Positions 9,904 through 18,728 of a DNA stretch of 64,000 nt are shown in pieces. The stretch is from assembly GCA_023251755.1 (NCBI GenBank), contig JAHEYF010000007.1:1-64000 (forward strand), given 5' to 3'. A program made the position numbers and the translations under genes. Position 1 is the first letter of the stretch, and each line of letters opens with the position of its first letter. The notes beneath the pieces are model-generated. The model searched no databases. It was given only the letters and a program-made list of their open reading frames with translations, and was not told the origin of the DNA. Source of the stretch: Bacteroidota bacterium (GTDB taxonomy: Bacteria; Bacteroidota; Bacteroidia; B-17B0; Aurantibacillaceae).

Positions 9904-9970
9904 CGGCTCCTCCGGAGCCGTTTTACTGCCCGTTATTTAGCGCTAAGAATGTTTGGCTCTTACAGAGCCA
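9904..9970. repeat. Triple palindrome (REP-like) downstream of the SMC gene
   Basis: Three perfect palindromes are spaced over 67 bases: CGGCTCC-TCC-GGAGCCG (9904-9920), TTAGCGCTAA (9937-9946) and TGGCTCT-tac-AGAGCCA (9954-9970). The outer two share a GGCTC/GAGCC core. The element lies between the 3' end of the SMC-like gene and the FTCD start. It is GC-richer than its surroundings, as in dispersed REP-type elements; no second copy is in the window. Confidence 0.55.
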
Positions 9971-9989
9971 TCCTTCCATAACTTTTGAA

Positions 9990-10050
9990 ATACATCATCC
10001 TATGAGTACCTGATACCTGCTGCTTATTACCAGGTACCATCTCTACGCTT
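9990..10050. repeat. Heptamer words of the ATACCTG family
   Basis: The phrase GTACCTGATACCTGCTGCTT and then ACCAGGTACCATC gives a short inverted arrangement of the same words found at 5728-5790, 53138-53205 and 60196-60225. It is 3' of the SMC-like gene. Confidence 0.5.
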
Positions 10051-10095
10051 CCACCCTCTCCAATCTCAATACTCACATCTAATATCTCAAATCTA

Positions 10096-13000
10096 TCAAG
10101 CTTCTACCTCCGTCACAATACTTGGGAACACACGCACATTTCCGGCCTCTTCCCTTCTGAACTGGTAGGTATAACGGTAATGACTTTCTAATCCGCTCTT
10201 GTTCGGTAAACCGTTAATCATCATAATGTTCCTGTTCTTCGCAAATTTCAACAGTTCACGTAAATAGTGTGCTGAAATTTGCCCTACCTCGTCGATGATG
10301 CAGTGTACCTTAAATTCCTTACTGCTGCGGTGACTGGATTCTTTAATGAACACGTGCAACAACGTAATGTAAATAATCGCTTTTACAAGAATGTCGGTAC
10401 CGGTTGAACCAATGCTGTCGATCTTATGTGTCCAGCCTGTTTCGTTTACCCCTTCTTTAATATTGAATTTTAATTCGAATAAGTCCTGTAACCGAATTTC
10501 CTCCTGCTCCTGTTCTTTAATGGCGTGGCGCAAGCTTTCTAATAATTTAACCGCACGGTTATTGATCTCTTTGTTTTTACCACCGCTGGCGTAATCGGTA
10601 TTGAACAAACCTTCGCCATAAAACATACCGTGCTCATCTTTAAACTCCTCAATCTTTTTCAGCAGCTTGTATACTTTATTGTCCGACTCTTCAATTTTTA
10701 TTTTAATAAATTCAATCAGTTTGGATTCTTCGAACTCTGCTTTTTTAAAGTCTTCGGCAATCAGCGTAATGATGTGTTGAATCTTGTCCTGCTGGTTGCT
10801 CAGTTCTTTTACTTTGGTGGCAATACTGTCTGTAACCAAACCTATTTGAGTTGCCGTTTCGGCCACCGAAAGTTCAATTTTATTCTCGTGAATAAAGTTC
10901 ATCAGGTTTTGCGCAAACCTTTCGTATTCGGCCTGACTGGCATCGTTGCGGATAATAAAATTAAAGTGGTTCTCTAAACGGAACTTGCCGGAGAATTCAT
11001 TTACATAACGCTGGAAAGCACCGTACTCTTCATTAAAATGCGAATCGTTTTTTAACAACTGTGTACACAAATCCATTACCGTGTAATTGGTTTTGCGGGG
11101 TTCGGCTCGTTCAACTATATCCGCATATTTATTGTACACCGGTGTTTCGCGGAAATTTTTGGTAAAATAATTAATCCCATTATTGAATTCAATCAACTCC
11201 TCATCGTAAGCACGTTTTTCTTTGTTGATCTCCATGCGTTTGAGGTTGTACTTACGACTGGCTTCCTCTAAGTGATTGGCCATTTCATTCGATGTTTTAA
11301 CATAGTCTTCCTTTTTCTGAATTAAATCAGGAAGCTTGTCAAACAATTCTCTTTTATCTTTCAGGTAATCGTTTACCAATTGCGAATATTGATCAATCTC
11401 TTTGGTCTCGTCCTGCAAGGCTTTTATGCGCTTGTCAATCTCTTTTATTTGTTTGCTGTCAACACCTTTTGATTTGAAGGAACTTTCTTTCTCCGTTGTA
11501 AACTCAGCTTCCTTGTCGTCAAAACTTTTTACCGTTTTGTCCTTTTCATCTTCTATCTCTTTTATTTCTTTTTCCTGACGGGATTTTAAATCAACAATTC
11601 TTTCTTCGTGGTGTTTTTTCAACTGATCAAACTGATCGTTAAAATCACTCAGCAAATTATTTTTCTTTTTATTTAAAATCGCCAGCTCCTCTTCAACGAT
11701 GTTTTGTTTCTGACGATTTCCTTTTAAGGCTTCTTCAGTTTCAGCACTGGCTTTTTGTTTCCAGTCTTCAAACTCATTCATTAATTTTTTCTCACGTTTT
11801 TCAGCTAATTCCAGCGAGTAAGTCAATACTTTCACATCTTCCTTCAACTCCCCTATTTGTTTCCCGAAACGATCTGCAGCCAGTATTTTTTCTTCGTTAT
11901 TGCTTGTTTGAAACTGGCTCAACGAATCTTCCAGTTCTTTAATTTCGGTAAGGCGTGAAGTTTTTTCAGCCTGGTATTCTTCAATGCTTTTTGAATACAC
12001 ACTTACCGTATCCAATTCAAGGCTTATTCCATATAAGGAATTGGCAAGTTCTTTTTTGTATGCAGGTTTTAAGTCGGTACGGAATAAAATCTCTTCGTTA
12101 CAAACCTTGCCAATCGTAAGATGCCAGTCTTTTACGTTTTTTTCGAGGTAACCATAAAAGGCATCGGCCTGGGACGAAAGTTTGGATTCAATTTCTTTGA
12201 TCTCCGTTTTCTTCTTAATTATTTCGTTGTTGATTTTACTCAACTGATTACTTAAAGACGATTTAAGTTTTCCTTCGGTATTTTCCCATTCCTTTTGCAG
12301 GGTCTGGATCATATTGCTCTTAATCGCTTTCTCTGAACGGTTTTTATAGGTTACCGCTCTTAATTCAGCCAATTCAGTTTCTAAGAGTTTAATTTCGTTT
12401 TCATAAAAACGGGTGTTGCGGATAACTTTTTCTTCTGATTTAAGTTCATTGAACTCAATTTGTTTACTGGTTACTTCGGCATTTAAGTCGCCTAAGGAAC
12501 GTTCACGTTTTTCTTTTAATTCACCGTCTTTTTTATTGTGTTCGTTTTTGGCCAACAACTGGCGCTCGTTGTAATCGTTAAAAATAAGACTGGTTTTGGT
12601 ATTGGTTGTATTGATGAAAGCCGCCTTGTCGTTGCGCAATTGTTCAATTAAGGAAGAGTACTTTAACTCAATACTTTTTACATTTGAAGTCAGGGTTTCA
12701 TACTCCTTGCGGGCCATGTTCAGCTCCACCTGCAATTGTTCTTTTTGTTTGTTTTTCTCAACTGCTTCTTCGATGTTTTTTTCCTTGTAGTCTTTCAGTT
12801 TTTTATTGGCTTCACGAATGGTTCTGTCGTAATAACCGATTTCTTCACGAATGTCTTTTTGTTTTTCTTCGCTGTTTCCTTTTAAGGCATTAAAATCCGA
12901 GACCAATATTTCCAAAGCTTCTTCCTTGGCTTTGGAGGCTTCACGAATGGCTTCGTTTTGTACTTCGGCATATTTTAAACTGCTTCCTAATTTTTCGGCT

Positions 13001-13782
13001 AATTCAAACTGAGAGCCCTTCAGCATTTTTACCTGATCAAATTTTTTATCGATCAGTTCAATCAATTGCTGGGTTTCTTTTTTCAGGTAAGTTTCAATGT
13101 CCGTATACTTTTCATTGAACTGCCTTAACTGACGCTCCACCTGTTCCAGCTTAATACTGCTATTTTCATTGCTCAGCGAGTTGGCAATAAAATCTTTAAT
13201 AAAACGGGAATCGATGGAAGCTTTAGAACTTAAGAAAACGTTGGTAATTGATTTGGGAATGTTTTGGTATTTTTCATTCCCTTTCAGCAAATGGAATTTC
13301 GTCAGGTTTTTATCTGTTTCAGTTCCGTAGATAATGTTTCTGTAACGCTCAAAGGTGTCTATCTGGTTGCTGTAATAGATACCGAATTTATCTAACTTTT
13401 TCAAAACATCACCAATCTTTAAAGCTTCATCGTTTTCATTAAAGAAAAAATCAGCGTTATAGGCTGCATCAACAAATCGGAAACACAATTTATTGTGACG
13501 GTAGGCCATTACAAAAAAGTTTTTGTCCTCTGTTGTGATCTCGTAAACAATAAATGAATTCTCGTACCTGAAATAATGCTCCTCAAATGGTTTTTGCGAT
13601 TGCGAAATCCCCAGACCGCGGCTATTGGCACTGTAAAAAAACAGGATGGCCCTTTGTAAAGATGTTTTACCAAAGTTATTTGTCCCCACAAAACAAGTAT
13701 TGCCGCTCAACTCAACATCTGCATATTTGTTGTTGGCAATGTTAATCATCACTATCCGGTTTAATATTCTAAAGTTTTCCAT
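10096..13782 (-). CDS. SMC-like condensin ATPase, MksB / Wadjet JetC family
   Basis: 1,228 residues with SMC layout. The N-terminal Walker A is GTNNFGKTS (33-41). About 900 residues of charged coiled coil follow, interrupted by a possible hinge. The C-terminal head has a signature-like GSTGTDILVKA (about 1120) and Walker B CIIDE (Asp1164-Glu1165). The non-canonical Walker A and the company of two small upstream genes fit the MukB-like MksB/JetC branch rather than true Smc. MksB-type complexes compact DNA; in Wadjet defence they extrude plasmid loops so that JetD cuts the DNA. This gene ends the operon. No JetD/MksG follows: the next gene is FTCD. Role (housekeeping condensin or defence) is open. 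Confidence 0.82.
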   Translation of the reverse strand: MENFRILNRIVMINIANNKYADVELSGNTCFVGTNNFGKTSLQRAILFFYSANSRGLGISQSQKPFEEHYFRYENSFIVYEITTEDKNFFVMAYRHNKLCFRFVDAAYNADFFFNENDEALKIGDVLKKLDKFGIYYSNQIDTFERYRNIIYGTETDKNLTKFHLLKGNEKYQNIPKSITNVFLSSKASIDSRFIKDFIANSLSNENSSIKLEQVERQLRQFNEKYTDIETYLKKETQQLIELIDKKFDQVKMLKGSQFELAEKLGSSLKYAEVQNEAIREASKAKEEALEILVSDFNALKGNSEEKQKDIREEIGYYDRTIREANKKLKDYKEKNIEEAVEKNKQKEQLQVELNMARKEYETLTSNVKSIELKYSSLIEQLRNDKAAFINTTNTKTSLIFNDYNERQLLAKNEHNKKDGELKEKRERSLGDLNAEVTSKQIEFNELKSEEKVIRNTRFYENEIKLLETELAELRAVTYKNRSEKAIKSNMIQTLQKEWENTEGKLKSSLSNQLSKINNEIIKKKTEIKEIESKLSSQADAFYGYLEKNVKDWHLTIGKVCNEEILFRTDLKPAYKKELANSLYGISLELDTVSVYSKSIEEYQAEKTSRLTEIKELEDSLSQFQTSNNEEKILAADRFGKQIGELKEDVKVLTYSLELAEKREKKLMNEFEDWKQKASAETEEALKGNRQKQNIVEEELAILNKKKNNLLSDFNDQFDQLKKHHEERIVDLKSRQEKEIKEIEDEKDKTVKSFDDKEAEFTTEKESSFKSKGVDSKQIKEIDKRIKALQDETKEIDQYSQLVNDYLKDKRELFDKLPDLIQKKEDYVKTSNEMANHLEEASRKYNLKRMEINKEKRAYDEELIEFNNGINYFTKNFRETPVYNKYADIVERAEPRKTNYTVMDLCTQLLKNDSHFNEEYGAFQRYVNEFSGKFRLENHFNFIIRNDASQAEYERFAQNLMNFIHENKIELSVAETATQIGLVTDSIATKVKELSNQQDKIQHIITLIAEDFKKAEFEESKLIEFIKIKIEESDNKVYKLLKKIEEFKDEHGMFYGEGLFNTDYASGGKNKEINNRAVKLLESLRHAIKEQEQEEIRLQDLFELKFNIKEGVNETGWTHKIDSIGSTGTDILVKAIIYITLLHVFIKESSHRSSKEFKVHCIIDEVGQISAHYLRELLKFAKNRNIMMINGLPNKSGLESHYRYTYQFRREEAGNVRVFPSIVTEVEA

Positions 13783-13910
13783 CTATTATCTCGTTTATCA
13801 GTTCTTTTGTTTTTTCGTTCATTCGTTACCATCACATCAGCTAATCATTACCTATCAGGTTTTCCTTTACCTACCTTCCCCATCAGCTAATTAGCTAATC
13901 ATCACATTGG
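13783..13910. repeat. Octamer/heptamer element between mksE-like and mksB-like genes
   Basis: Read on the minus strand after the MksE-like stop: an ATTAGCTAATTAGCTGATGG octamer block, a degenerate GGAAGGTAGGTAAAGGAAAA core, further GATTAGCTGATG words, then AACGAATGAACG heptamers up to the next start. The same block order occurs after four other genes in the window. Confidence 0.6.
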
Positions 13911-14507
13911 CTAATTATAAATAATCCCCCCCGCATTTTCACTACCCGGCGGTTCTTCGTAGATAGCAATTGAATTAATCATGTCCATCAGGTAAGAATA
14001 AGAATCAAGTACTTTGTAGTTTTCGCTTACTTCGTCTTCTTTTTCCAGGAAAGAATCACGCGTCATCAGGTCACATATCTCACGCACTTTATTGCTCAGT
14101 GTTTCTGAACGGTACAGGGGTATTTTTTGCAGCTTTTGTTTTAAGCGAACATTGGCGTTGCACTCTTCTGCTATTTCACTTGGCCTGAAACGGGAGCCGA
14201 TGGTTATCTTATTGTCCATTGAAGCAAAGAGGTCGATGATATCAATGTACTTTTCAAAAGTCTCTAATTTTTTTTCAATGATGCTGTTGGTCTCTTCCAG
14301 TTTGGAAAAATAAAAAAAGTTGTTTCCTCTTTCTATTTTATAACGGATGATATTAAAATATTCCTGAAAATGATCGAAGTTCTCCGGATTGTTAATGATG
14401 TCGTACAGCTTTCCCATATTGTCTTTGGTGCCATTACTCGATATAAAATGACCCCGCGCCATGATAGAGAATATTTCGTGTGTTTGTTTCGGTAGTTTAT
14501 AGTCCAT
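13911..14507 (-). CDS. MksE / Wadjet JetB-like condensin subunit
   Basis: A 198-residue soluble protein, the size of MksE/JetB, between the larger MksF-like and MksB-like genes and transcribed with them. The N-terminus (YKLPKQTHEIFSIMARGHFI) and the central helical part with paired basic and acidic stretches agree with the winged-helix kleisin-binding (Kite) subunits. No catalytic motif is present, as expected. Assignment rests mainly on size, helical character and gene order F-E-B. It starts at an ATG preceded by a heptameric AACTTTTGAACTTTCAAAC stretch. Confidence 0.68.
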   Translation of the reverse strand: MDYKLPKQTHEIFSIMARGHFISSNGTKDNMGKLYDIINNPENFDHFQEYFNIIRYKIERGNNFFYFSKLEETNSIIEKKLETFEKYIDIIDLFASMDNKITIGSRFRPSEIAEECNANVRLKQKLQKIPLYRSETLSNKVREICDLMTRDSFLEKEDEVSENYKVLDSYSYLMDMINSIAIYEEPPGSENAGGIIYN

Positions 14508-14680
14508 TTTTAGTTCAAAAGTTTAAAAGTTTGAAAGTTCAAAAGTTATTGTTCATCGTCATATTAGCTCATCTTCATTCTTTTCAAAACCTCCCATCAG
14601 CTAATCATCAATACCTATCTCGTTTTTATTTACCTGTCTCCCCATCATCAAATTATCAAATCAGCTAATCATCACATTAG
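14508..14680. repeat. Octamer/heptamer composite between mksF-like and mksE-like genes
   Basis: On the minus strand, directly after the MksF-like stop: GATTAGCTGATTAGC words, the conserved core GGGGAGACAGGTAAAT, more GATTAGCTGATGGG, and then AACTTTTGAACTTTCAAAC words ending at the MksE-like start. It has both the 3' block and the 5' block seen elsewhere. Confidence 0.6.
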
Positions 14681-15931
14681 CTAATCAGCTAATCTTTTCT
14701 TCTTCCCTTCCTTCTTCAGTTCTTTCTTCGGTAAAATCAATGTATAACCCAATTTTTTCTTGCGTTTCTCCGCATCTTCATATTCGTAATACTGCAAGCG
14801 GTATTTAAAATCAAGGGCCTTGTCGTATTCCAGTACTATTTCTACAAACAGGGTAATCCTTTCTTCAAAAGTAATGTTGCCAATTGCTTTGGGGAATTTA
14901 TAGTTCGCCAGAAATTCAAAGAGGTTGTGTTTGTTTTGCGATAAAAACTTATCTACCAAAGCCGATGTATCTAACCTTACCGAGTTCTCTACATGCTGTT
15001 CTTTAAAATCGCTGGGCAACTTATCGGCCATGCGCCTGGCCATGAGGCGGGTGATTTTATACTTCTCAGCAACACGCTGGCACAACATATATCCATCGTC
15101 AGTAAATAAAAAGTCGATGGGAATTTTTGTGCGGGGCGATTTATGCCCGTTGAACCCTATCGGGTTGATGTCTTTTACAACCTCCCTGAAATTGGTTTTG
15201 TAATGCAATTCCCCGTGGTCTTTAATCTCCTTGATGCGTTGCGCTTTTTTATAAACATCTAACTGGAATTGAATTTTATTGATGTAGTCGGTTATGTCTG
15301 TTTGAATTTCAATCAGGTAATCGAGGTTTTCGATCAGGCTCGATTTCAAAACACCAACAATTCCATATAGTTCAATATCGTTCGTCAGGGTAAACAGGTT
15401 CCGTGTTTCATCCACTACATCTTCTGTTTTGCGGATGAACTCAATAATGGTATCGCGTTTCTCCCGGTAATCCTCTAACTTTTGAAGTTTGATGCGGTAA
15501 TTGCTTTCGTTTTTATAGGTATCGTCAACGTTCTTTTGCAATTTGATGATCTCCCTGCTGATAGCATTGTTAATACGTTTCAGGTATTTTTTAATGGAAC
15601 GTAAAAAGCGGTTTTCCCTTCCCTCCTGGTAATAACGGATGTGGCGTTTTAATTCGTTGATGTAGTCGCTGATGAAGCCGGGGGTTACTTCCCCTATTTC
15701 CATAAAATCCTCAAACATCGCTATTACAGCATCGTTCACGCTCACTACACTCTGGTGCTCATACAGAATTTCATAATTGATGAGTTTTTGGTACTGCTCT
15801 GCGGTAATGTCGTCGCGGCCCAATAATTCGTTCACAGTAATACTGTCGCGGTTACCGAATAAAAATTCAATAACATTGCGGTTGTAGTACAACTGCGTAA
15901 GTAATTCCTTTACATTTACCTGCATACCCAT
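14681..15931 (-). CDS. MksF / Wadjet JetA-like kleisin subunit
   Basis: 416 residues, first gene of the condensin-like operon. It is predicted mostly helical, with an N-terminal winged-helix-like part (KELLTQLYYNRNVIEFLFGN), central coiled coil, and a basic C-terminus. That is the plan of MksF/JetA kleisins, which bridge the heads of the SMC dimer and bind the small Kite subunit. Gene order JetA-JetB-JetC is the Wadjet order. The last codons and stop (TTA GCT GAT TAG) are made of the octamer repeat word, so the true ancestral C-terminus may have been trimmed or extended. ATGs at 15931 and 15925 are both possible starts. Confidence 0.68.
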   Translation of the reverse strand: MGMQVNVKELLTQLYYNRNVIEFLFGNRDSITVNELLGRDDITAEQYQKLINYEILYEHQSVVSVNDAVIAMFEDFMEIGEVTPGFISDYINELKRHIRYYQEGRENRFLRSIKKYLKRINNAISREIIKLQKNVDDTYKNESNYRIKLQKLEDYREKRDTIIEFIRKTEDVVDETRNLFTLTNDIELYGIVGVLKSSLIENLDYLIEIQTDITDYINKIQFQLDVYKKAQRIKEIKDHGELHYKTNFREVVKDINPIGFNGHKSPRTKIPIDFLFTDDGYMLCQRVAEKYKITRLMARRMADKLPSDFKEQHVENSVRLDTSALVDKFLSQNKHNLFEFLANYKFPKAIGNITFEERITLFVEIVLEYDKALDFKYRLQYYEYEDAEKRKKKLGYTLILPKKELKKEGKKKRLAD

Positions 15932-16179
15932 GCTTACAAGCGTTTTATTAAACTCTTAAAAATACAACAACTGCGGGTGGTGTAAAACTTGCGTTATTAA
16001 CAAATGAGGCCGTAATTAACCAAAAACCCGGATATCCTTGAGTAATCCCCTGAAAAACAAGCTATTTTATTGTTAATTAATAGTTGAAAACAGCAGCTTT
16101 AATGCTTGTTTGTGCCTGTTGAAAAACAATTTTCTCTACCCGACATATTCACTGTAGTTCCATGTATTTTTACTGTATT

Positions 16180-17787
16180 ATGGCTACATTAACTTCGCAT
16201 CCAACCGGCTTAAGGGAAAGTAACTTATTTGATGAGTTATTTCTTGATTATACAGATCAAAAAAATACTGTTGCTGATTTATATCAATATGCACCGAATG
16301 CAGAGGGGATAAAGGAATTTATTCAGCAAAATGTTGTAGTTACATACAACAGGCCCTTGCTGGTAAGTGAATTGCACAGGCAAAATTCCACTTTAAAACT
16401 TTCTGTGGTAAGTAAAAAAAACATAGATGCACTTAGTTCAAACAACACCTACACCATTACTACAGGCCATCAACTCTGCCTTTTTACCGGCCCCTTGTAT
16501 TTTGTTTATAAAATCTTATCGACTATCGATTATTGCGAAGAGCTGAACAGGTTTATTCCAGATAAACATTTTGTGCCTGTTTACTGGATGGCTACTGAGG
16601 ACCATGACATTGAAGAAATAAACCACGCTGTTGTTTTTGGAAAAAAGATGACCTGGAACACGGAAGAAAAAGGAAAAGCAGGGAGAATCTCTACCACAGG
16701 GATTGATGTGATAATTAACGAATTGGAAAATTTATTAGGAACAGGCGAGTCTGCACAATCGCTTATTGCTTTATTTAAAGCGGCTTACCTGAACCATAAA
16801 AACATGGCCGATGCCACCAGGTATCTGGTAAATGAGCTGTTTGGGGAATTTGGTTTGGTAATTATTGATGCGGACACCGTTGCTTTAAAAAAAGAATTTA
16901 TTTCCGAAATAAAAGAAGACCTGTTTGAAAACAAAGCGGAAAAAGAAGTTCTAAACACGATACAATTACTTAGCGCAAAAGGTTATAAAACACAGGTGAG
17001 TCCACGCAAAATAAATTGTTTTTACGCTGTGAAAGGAATGCGTGAAAGGCTTGAAAAAGTTGATGCACACTACAAGGTATTGAATTCAGCTATTGCTTTT
17101 ACCAAAGATGAATTAGAAAAAGAACTGCATGAACACCCTGAACGCTTTAGCCCCAATGTGGTTTTAAGGCCCTTGTACCAGCAAAAAATATTGCCCAATG
17201 TGGCTTATGTGGGTGGCCCCGGAGAATTGGCCTATTGGCTGGAATACAAAAATATGTTTGCTGCTTTTAACCTTCCCTTTCCGGTTTTGCTACCCCGTAA
17301 CTTTGTATTGTATATAGATAAAAACAATGGCGGTAAAATAAAAAAATTAGGGATTGACTTTAACGATCTTTTTTTAGAAACAGATGCTTTAATAAAAAAA
17401 CAGCTGCAAAATAAAAATGAAGGCCCTGATTTTAAAATCCCACGGGAAAAAATAACAGCAGTGTTTAACCAATTAAAAGCTGAAGTTGAACAAATCGACA
17501 AAACCCTTGTAGCTGCCGTTGATGCTGAGAAACAAAAAAACATCAATGGATTAAACCTTATTGAACAAAAATTGATTAAGGCACTGAAAAATAAAAATGA
17601 AGTTGAAATAAACCAAATCAAAAACCTGAAAGAAAAATTTTTTCCGAATAACAGTCCTCAGGAAAGGGTGGATAATTTTTCTTCGTATTATATGGCAAAC
17701 ACTAATTTTATCAGAGACATAAAAAACATCATCAGTCGTTCACCCTTTGTTTCCAGGCTTGATCTTGTGATTGAAGAAGTTATGTAA
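16180..17787 (+). CDS. bshC: BshC, putative cysteine ligase of bacillithiol synthesis
   Basis: About 535 residues. Diagnostic stretches are TGHQLCLFTGPLYFVYKI, VPVYWMATEDHDIEEINH and YVGGPGELAYWLEY, followed by a C-terminal coiled-coil region. BshC joins cysteine to glucosaminyl-malate, the last step in making bacillithiol, a low-molecular-weight thiol used in Bacillota and many Bacteroidota. It is cytoplasmic. An upstream in-frame ATG at 16162 would add MYFYCI; I prefer 16180 because MATLTSHPTGL fits the family start better. The gene is divergent from the condensin operon and bshA/bshB are not in the window. Confidence 0.92.
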   Translation: MATLTSHPTGLRESNLFDELFLDYTDQKNTVADLYQYAPNAEGIKEFIQQNVVVTYNRPLLVSELHRQNSTLKLSVVSKKNIDALSSNNTYTITTGHQLCLFTGPLYFVYKILSTIDYCEELNRFIPDKHFVPVYWMATEDHDIEEINHAVVFGKKMTWNTEEKGKAGRISTTGIDVIINELENLLGTGESAQSLIALFKAAYLNHKNMADATRYLVNELFGEFGLVIIDADTVALKKEFISEIKEDLFENKAEKEVLNTIQLLSAKGYKTQVSPRKINCFYAVKGMRERLEKVDAHYKVLNSAIAFTKDELEKELHEHPERFSPNVVLRPLYQQKILPNVAYVGGPGELAYWLEYKNMFAAFNLPFPVLLPRNFVLYIDKNNGGKIKKLGIDFNDLFLETDALIKKQLQNKNEGPDFKIPREKITAVFNQLKAEVEQIDKTLVAAVDAEKQKNINGLNLIEQKLIKALKNKNEVEINQIKNLKEKFFPNNSPQERVDNFSSYYMANTNFIRDIKNIISRSPFVSRLDLVIEEVM

Positions 17788-17811
17788 GCCTTTTAACTTA
17801 ACATAGGAAAA

Positions 17812-17905
17812 GCCATAAGCAATAAAAAAATAAGCCATAAGGGGTTTTATATAAACGGGCTCGTTTGGGGATTTTGACTTTTGGCTTATAAATTTTAACT
17901 TAATC
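17812..17905. terminator. Heptamer-built palindrome after bshC
   Basis: Left arm words AAAAGCCATAAGC and ATAAGCCATAAGG are followed about 60 bases later by the complementary TTTTGACTTTTGGCTTAT. It lies directly 3' of bshC and may form the transcript end. Same word family as at 5840, 25065, 32820, 54115 and 57488. Confidence 0.45.
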
Positions 17906-17981
17906 TTCCATTCTGTTGAAAAACTGAAGAACGCAAAGATTTAGTTTTAGAAGCGTCCGAAATACAGCCAGATTTAAAAAA

Positions 17982-18019
17982 AAATGTAATGCAATTGTTG
18001 TAAAACCGCATTACATTTG
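17982..18019 (+). promoter_or_regulatory. Perfect 11-bp inverted repeat and -7 box before the response regulator
   Basis: AAATGTAATGC at 17982-17992 and its exact complement GCATTACATTT at 18008-18018 are separated by 15 bases. The right arm overlaps TACATTTG (18012-18019), a consensus Bacteroidota -7 box. A regulator bound here would sit on the promoter, so autoregulation of the two-component operon is a fair inference. Confidence 0.6.
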
Positions 18020-18041
18020 TAAAACACCAAATCGCTTTACC

Positions 18042-18728
18042 TTGGCTTTTGTTACCAACATACTTATTGTTGAAGATGAAAAATTACTGAGTAACTCCAT
18101 TGCCCAGTACCTTCAAAAAAGTAATATTCACTGTACTCAGGTATATACTTATGATACCGCTGTAAATAGTGTCCATGATTTTAGCTACGATTGTATTGTT
18201 ATTGATATTGGCCTGCCCGACGGCTCAGGCATCGATTTGATTAAATACATCAAAAGAAAAAAAATAAACTCCAGCCTGATTATTATATCCGCCCGCAATT
18301 CGTTGGAAGATAAATTAGAAGGTTTAAACACCGGGGCCGATGATTTTTTAACAAAGCCCTTTCATCTGTCGGAACTGAATGCAAGGATTAACGCAGTGGT
18401 CAGAAGAAAAAAATTTGACGGGAACGATACGATTGAATTCAATGAAATTACAATTAACCCGGAATCGAAAAGTGTACTGATCAATGAAAAAAAAGTAAGC
18501 CTGACCAAAAAGGAATTTGAATTGCTGGTGTATTTTGTTTCCAACGCCAATAAAATACTTACTAAAGATGCCATTGCTTATAACCTGTGGCAGGGCAATG
18601 CCGACCTCGCTATTTCAAGCGAGCTTATTTATACCCACATTAAAAATTTAAGAAAAAAATTAGTTGAATCTGGTGCTAAAGACTATATACAGGCCGTATA
18701 CGGCATGGGTTATAAATTTGGTGAATAA
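18042..18728 (+). CDS. OmpR/PhoB-family response regulator
   Basis: 228 residues. The receiver domain has the acidic pair Glu11-Asp12, phospho-acceptor Asp55 (VIDIGLPDG), switch Ser83 and Lys105 in TKPF. The C-terminal winged helix (about 130-228) ends YIQAVYGMGYKFGE, as in OmpR/PhoB regulators. The start is TTG at 18042; no in-frame ATG lies between it and the conserved NILIVEDE. Its stop is followed immediately by the kinase ATG, so the two are one operon. The perfect inverted repeat over the promoter suggests it controls its own expression. Signal and regulon unknown. Confidence 0.93.
   Translation: MAFVTNILIVEDEKLLSNSIAQYLQKSNIHCTQVYTYDTAVNSVHDFSYDCIVIDIGLPDGSGIDLIKYIKRKKINSSLIIISARNSLEDKLEGLNTGADDFLTKPFHLSELNARINAVVRRKKFDGNDTIEFNEITINPESKSVLINEKKVSLTKKEFELLVYFVSNANKILTKDAIAYNLWQGNADLAISSELIYTHIKNLRKKLVESGAKDYIQAVYGMGYKFGE

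Noticed and set aside
9553-9981. Plus-strand open frame of 142 codons
   Set aside because: Antisense to the FTCD N-terminus; composition is that of a shadow frame.
10096-15931. Complete Wadjet defence system
   Set aside because: No JetD/MksG nuclease is found on either flank, so a full plasmid-cleaving system cannot be claimed.
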